Below, one piece after another: positions 36,535 through 37,952 of a DNA stretch of 37,952 bases. The notes beneath the pieces are model-generated. The model saw nothing but the letters and a program-made list of their open reading frames with translations. It searched no databases and had not been told where the DNA came from. Source of the stretch: CAZVPZ01 sp964629245 (GTDB taxonomy: Archaea > Nanohalarchaeota > Nanosalinia > Nanosalinales > Nanosalinaceae); assembly GCA_964629245.1 (NCBI GenBank), contig CAZVPZ010000007.1:1-37952 (forward strand). Reading direction: 5' to 3'. A program made the translations under genes and the position numbers. Each line of letters starts with the position of its first letter. Position 1 is the first letter of the stretch.

Positions 36535-36594
36535 ATGATGAGAATTGAACACCACTGAGCGTGAAAGCGCGATGATGAGGTGAACACCCACTGA
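36535..36594 (+). ncRNA. Box C/D guide sRNA
   Basis: All four boxes are in order: C ATGATGA (36535-36541), D' CTGA (36555-36558), C' ATGATGA (36572-36578), D CTGA (36591-36594). The guide regions are 13 nt (36542-36554) and 12 nt (36579-36590), the standard size for archaeal sRNAs directing 2'-O-methylation of the base paired with the fifth position before D/D'. The two guides share the core TGAACACC. The spacer GCGTGAAAGCGC can form a small hairpin. It lies directly after hairpin 5 of the array and 52 bp before tRNA-His. Targets were not determined. Confidence 0.8.
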
Positions 36595-36646
36595 CCCCCT
36601 GTAAGAAGTTAAAAGCTTCACCTCTCCAGTTGTTTTCCAGCGTGTG

Positions 36647-36720
36647 GTGGAGGTAGGTTAGCCGGTCTATACTCCGACCCTGTGGCGGTCGGGACGCGGG
36701 TTCGAATCCCGCCCTCCGCC
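36647..36720 (+). tRNA. tRNA-His(GTG)
   Basis: Acceptor arms GTGGAGG (36647-36653) and CCTCCGC (36713-36719) pair with one G-T, C73 at 36720 and a G at -1 (36646), which pair as in all tRNA-His. The anticodon arm is CGACC-CTGTGGC-GGTCG with GTG at 36682-36684; T arm GCGGG-TTCGAAT-CCCGC. A TATA-like GTTAAAAG (36608-36615) is about 32 nt upstream. No intron. Confidence 0.92.
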
Positions 36721-36727
36721 CTCTCAA

Positions 36728-37535
36728 CTACCCCTGTTTTCGTGTCTTCCAGCGTTCTATCCTAGTATCTCTTTTCATCAAGCCTACCTCCACTTCCTCA
36801 TCTGTCTCTACGAGCGCGTAACTGCCATCGAAACCACCCCGATCCTCTTCTCTGAAGGGCGGCATGGTGGAGTGGTTACGGCCCCTGTAGAGGGTGTGGT
36901 CCCTGCTGTGTAGATGGCCGTTGAAAACCGCCTTCACATCACATCCACGGCTCTCTATGATACTGTTGATCTCCTTCTTGTTCCCACAGAATGCTCGCTC
37001 CGGGTAGACATCGAACCAGTAGGTGTCCTCAACATTCCTGTAATGGATGGGGTGATGGATGAAAATCAGTGCTTCCTCCAGTTCTGATAGCTCCCTATCG
37101 AGGAACTCCATCTGTTCCCGGTCCAGTTCCCCCTCTTGAACCTGAAAGCCAGGGCGCCGAGCTATCCAGAAATATTATGTCCTCTTCTCCTAACTCCAAA
37201 TGGCCGAAGGGTTCCTGACCGAAGACCTGTCTGAACTGGTCGTCGCTCAGAACCTGTTCGTGGTTTCCTTTCAGGAAATGGGTTTCTGAATCCAGCCGGC
37301 CGATTATCTTTCTAACTTCTTCCAGCTGGTCCAGGGTTTTTTGACCGGCCCGTTCCTCCTCTTCATGTTCAAGACCTGAAACCGTCTCGGCGTCACCTAT
37401 CATGTCCCCGAGGACGACTGTCAGCCCGGGATCGAAAGAACGGATATCTTCTACAGCCTCGGCCAGATATTCTTCAGCCTCTTCCGCGTTCTGGGAGGTT
37501 ATGTGGATGTCCGATACTATGGCGATCCTGGTCAC
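36728..37535 (-). pseudogene. Calcineurin-like metallophosphoesterase split by a frameshift
   Basis: Two overlapping frames together make one phosphoesterase of about 268 aa. The N-terminal part (37535 down to about 37130) has IAIVSDIHITSQN (D-x-H), VLGDMIGDAE (G-D), FLKGNHEQ (G-N-H-E). The C-terminal part (from about 37110 down to 36728) has IFIHHPIHYR (second His) and AVFNGHLHSRDH (G-H-x-H). All metal-ligand motifs are present across the two pieces. The break is at a run of five identical bases (C on plus, 37129-37133); one base fewer restores a continuous reading through SGSRGELDREQMEFLD. Either the gene is broken, the frame is shifted in translation, or the run is miscounted in the assembly. 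Confidence 0.8.
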
Positions 37536-37627
37536 AAGTTATTTCTCCTAAAAACAGATAAGATAGTTCCGATTACCCGGCCGTTACCAAAACACCTAAA
37601 AAATCGTATTACTCCGTATTACGTGTT

Positions 37628-37952
37628 ATGTCGGATTTCGAGGACGCCCGGGAAAATTTACGCGAGGCACTGAAGGCTGTAAATTCTGAAGAACATTACG
37701 AGAGGTTGAAGAACCCGGAGAGGTTCGTGGAAGTCAACTTCCCGGTGGAGATGGACGACGGCTCCACGAGAATGTTCCGCGGCTTCCGGTCGCAACACTC
37801 CACCGCCCGAGGTCCTGGAAAAGGAGGCATCCGGTTCTCGGAGATGGTGAACGAGGACGAGGTGAAGGCGCTGTCGCTCTGGATGTCGCTGAAGTGCGCG
37901 ATAGCTGATATCCCCTACGGCGGGGCGAAGGGAGGAGTGGTGGTGGAACCCG
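37628..37952 (+). CDS. gdhA: Glutamate dehydrogenase, N-terminal part
   Basis: The gene begins at ATG 37628 and runs off the right edge after 108 codons. Residues about 30-108 contain RFVEVNFPVEMDDGSTRMFRGFRSQHSTARGPGKGGIRF, then VKALSLWMSLKCAIADIPYGGAKGGV, the dimerisation and substrate-binding segments of GDH (G-P-x-K-G-G-I-R; M-x-x-K-x-A; P-Y-G-G-x-K-G-G). GDH links 2-oxoglutarate and ammonia with glutamate. The cofactor preference lies in the missing part. Confidence 0.93.
   Translation, partial: MSDFEDARENLREALKAVNSEEHYERLKNPERFVEVNFPVEMDDGSTRMFRGFRSQHSTARGPGKGGIRFSEMVNEDEVKALSLWMSLKCAIADIPYGGAKGGVVVEP

Noticed and set aside
36393..36594. CRISPR array
   Set aside because: The hairpins look repetitive, but the repeats differ in sequence, are not of uniform length, and have no constant spacer size or nearby cas genes.
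1..37952. rRNA genes, insertion sequences with transposase, or an integrase
   Set aside because: None found. The tRNA-end duplications suggest past recombination but no recombinase gene is in this window.

Overview
The window is archaeal and almost certainly from a salt-in halophile. It carries EF-2/EF-1A/S10, S13-S4-S11-RpoD and L18e-L13-S9-RpoN gene strings, archaeal TATA boxes, intron-bearing tRNAs with no encoded CCA, and strongly acidic proteins (S4 even ends in a Glu-rich tail). Compact genes and frequent ATA and AGG/AGA codons look more like the Nanohaloarchaeota (halophilic DPANN) than classical Halobacteria. The phylum is an inference; the halophilic archaeal origin is well supported.

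Layout. 1-2150: str operon remnant (EF-2 tail, EF-1A, a 90-aa unknown, S10). 2223-6168: tRNA-Ser with intron, CBS protein plus CPA-type antiporter, tRNA-Gln(CTG), a SAM-hydrolase-family gene with an apparent ACG start, cytidine deaminase divergent from a short DtxR-like regulator, tRNA-Gln(TTG), and a 56-aa membrane ORF. 6276-8687: parvulin, then S13-S4-S11-RpoD. 8731-9001: tRNA-Leu(TAA) with two apparent introns (one in the D arm) and a duplicated tRNA 3' end. 9002-17687: a zinc-metalloprotease-like protein and a surface-glycan cluster (three GT-C enzymes, each overlapping a single-pass beta-sandwich partner, plus one dolichyl-phosphate sugar synthase). This cluster sits where RpoD and L18e are often close neighbours. 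17736-19134: L18e-L13-S9-RpoN. 19171-26126: GIDE-domain protein and LemA, MFS permease, Nudix, ZIP transporter, HIT protein, coiled-coil/OB protein, tRNA-Glu, a PGF-pre-PGF-like surface protein and a small unknown.

26177-29511 (minus) is the most interesting protein-coding region: a four-gene overlapping operon with all modules of ATP-citrate lyase as separate proteins (ATP-grasp subunit, CoA-binding/phospho-His subunit, citryl-CoA lyase) plus a HAD hydrolase. Its substrate-side motifs match ATP-citrate lyase rather than succinyl-CoA synthetase. Divergent from it are a PduO-type cobalamin adenosyltransferase and a zinc-finger microprotein. A lipoate ligase with fused accessory domain, an alpha/beta hydrolase, and a DUF4430-like plus ECF-S-like pair follow. 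The right end holds tRNA-Leu(GAG), membrane and lipoprotein genes, an M32 carboxypeptidase, a hairpin array with a box C/D sRNA and tRNA-His(GTG), a frameshifted metallophosphoesterase, and the start of glutamate dehydrogenase.

The most unusual non-coding signal is a family of short perfect hairpins (arms GAA(A)N.../...N(T)TTC, usually followed by GA) clustered in tRNA introns and next to tRNA genes. They often lie between a real tRNA end and a second copy of that end. Two copies of a two-hairpin module (33143-33190 and 36420-36467) keep the linker CGACACAA while the stems differ by compensating changes, as expected of a conserved RNA structure. Many genes look leaderless (TATA about 25 nt before ATG), and several divergent pairs share one central TATA in a 51-52 bp gap.
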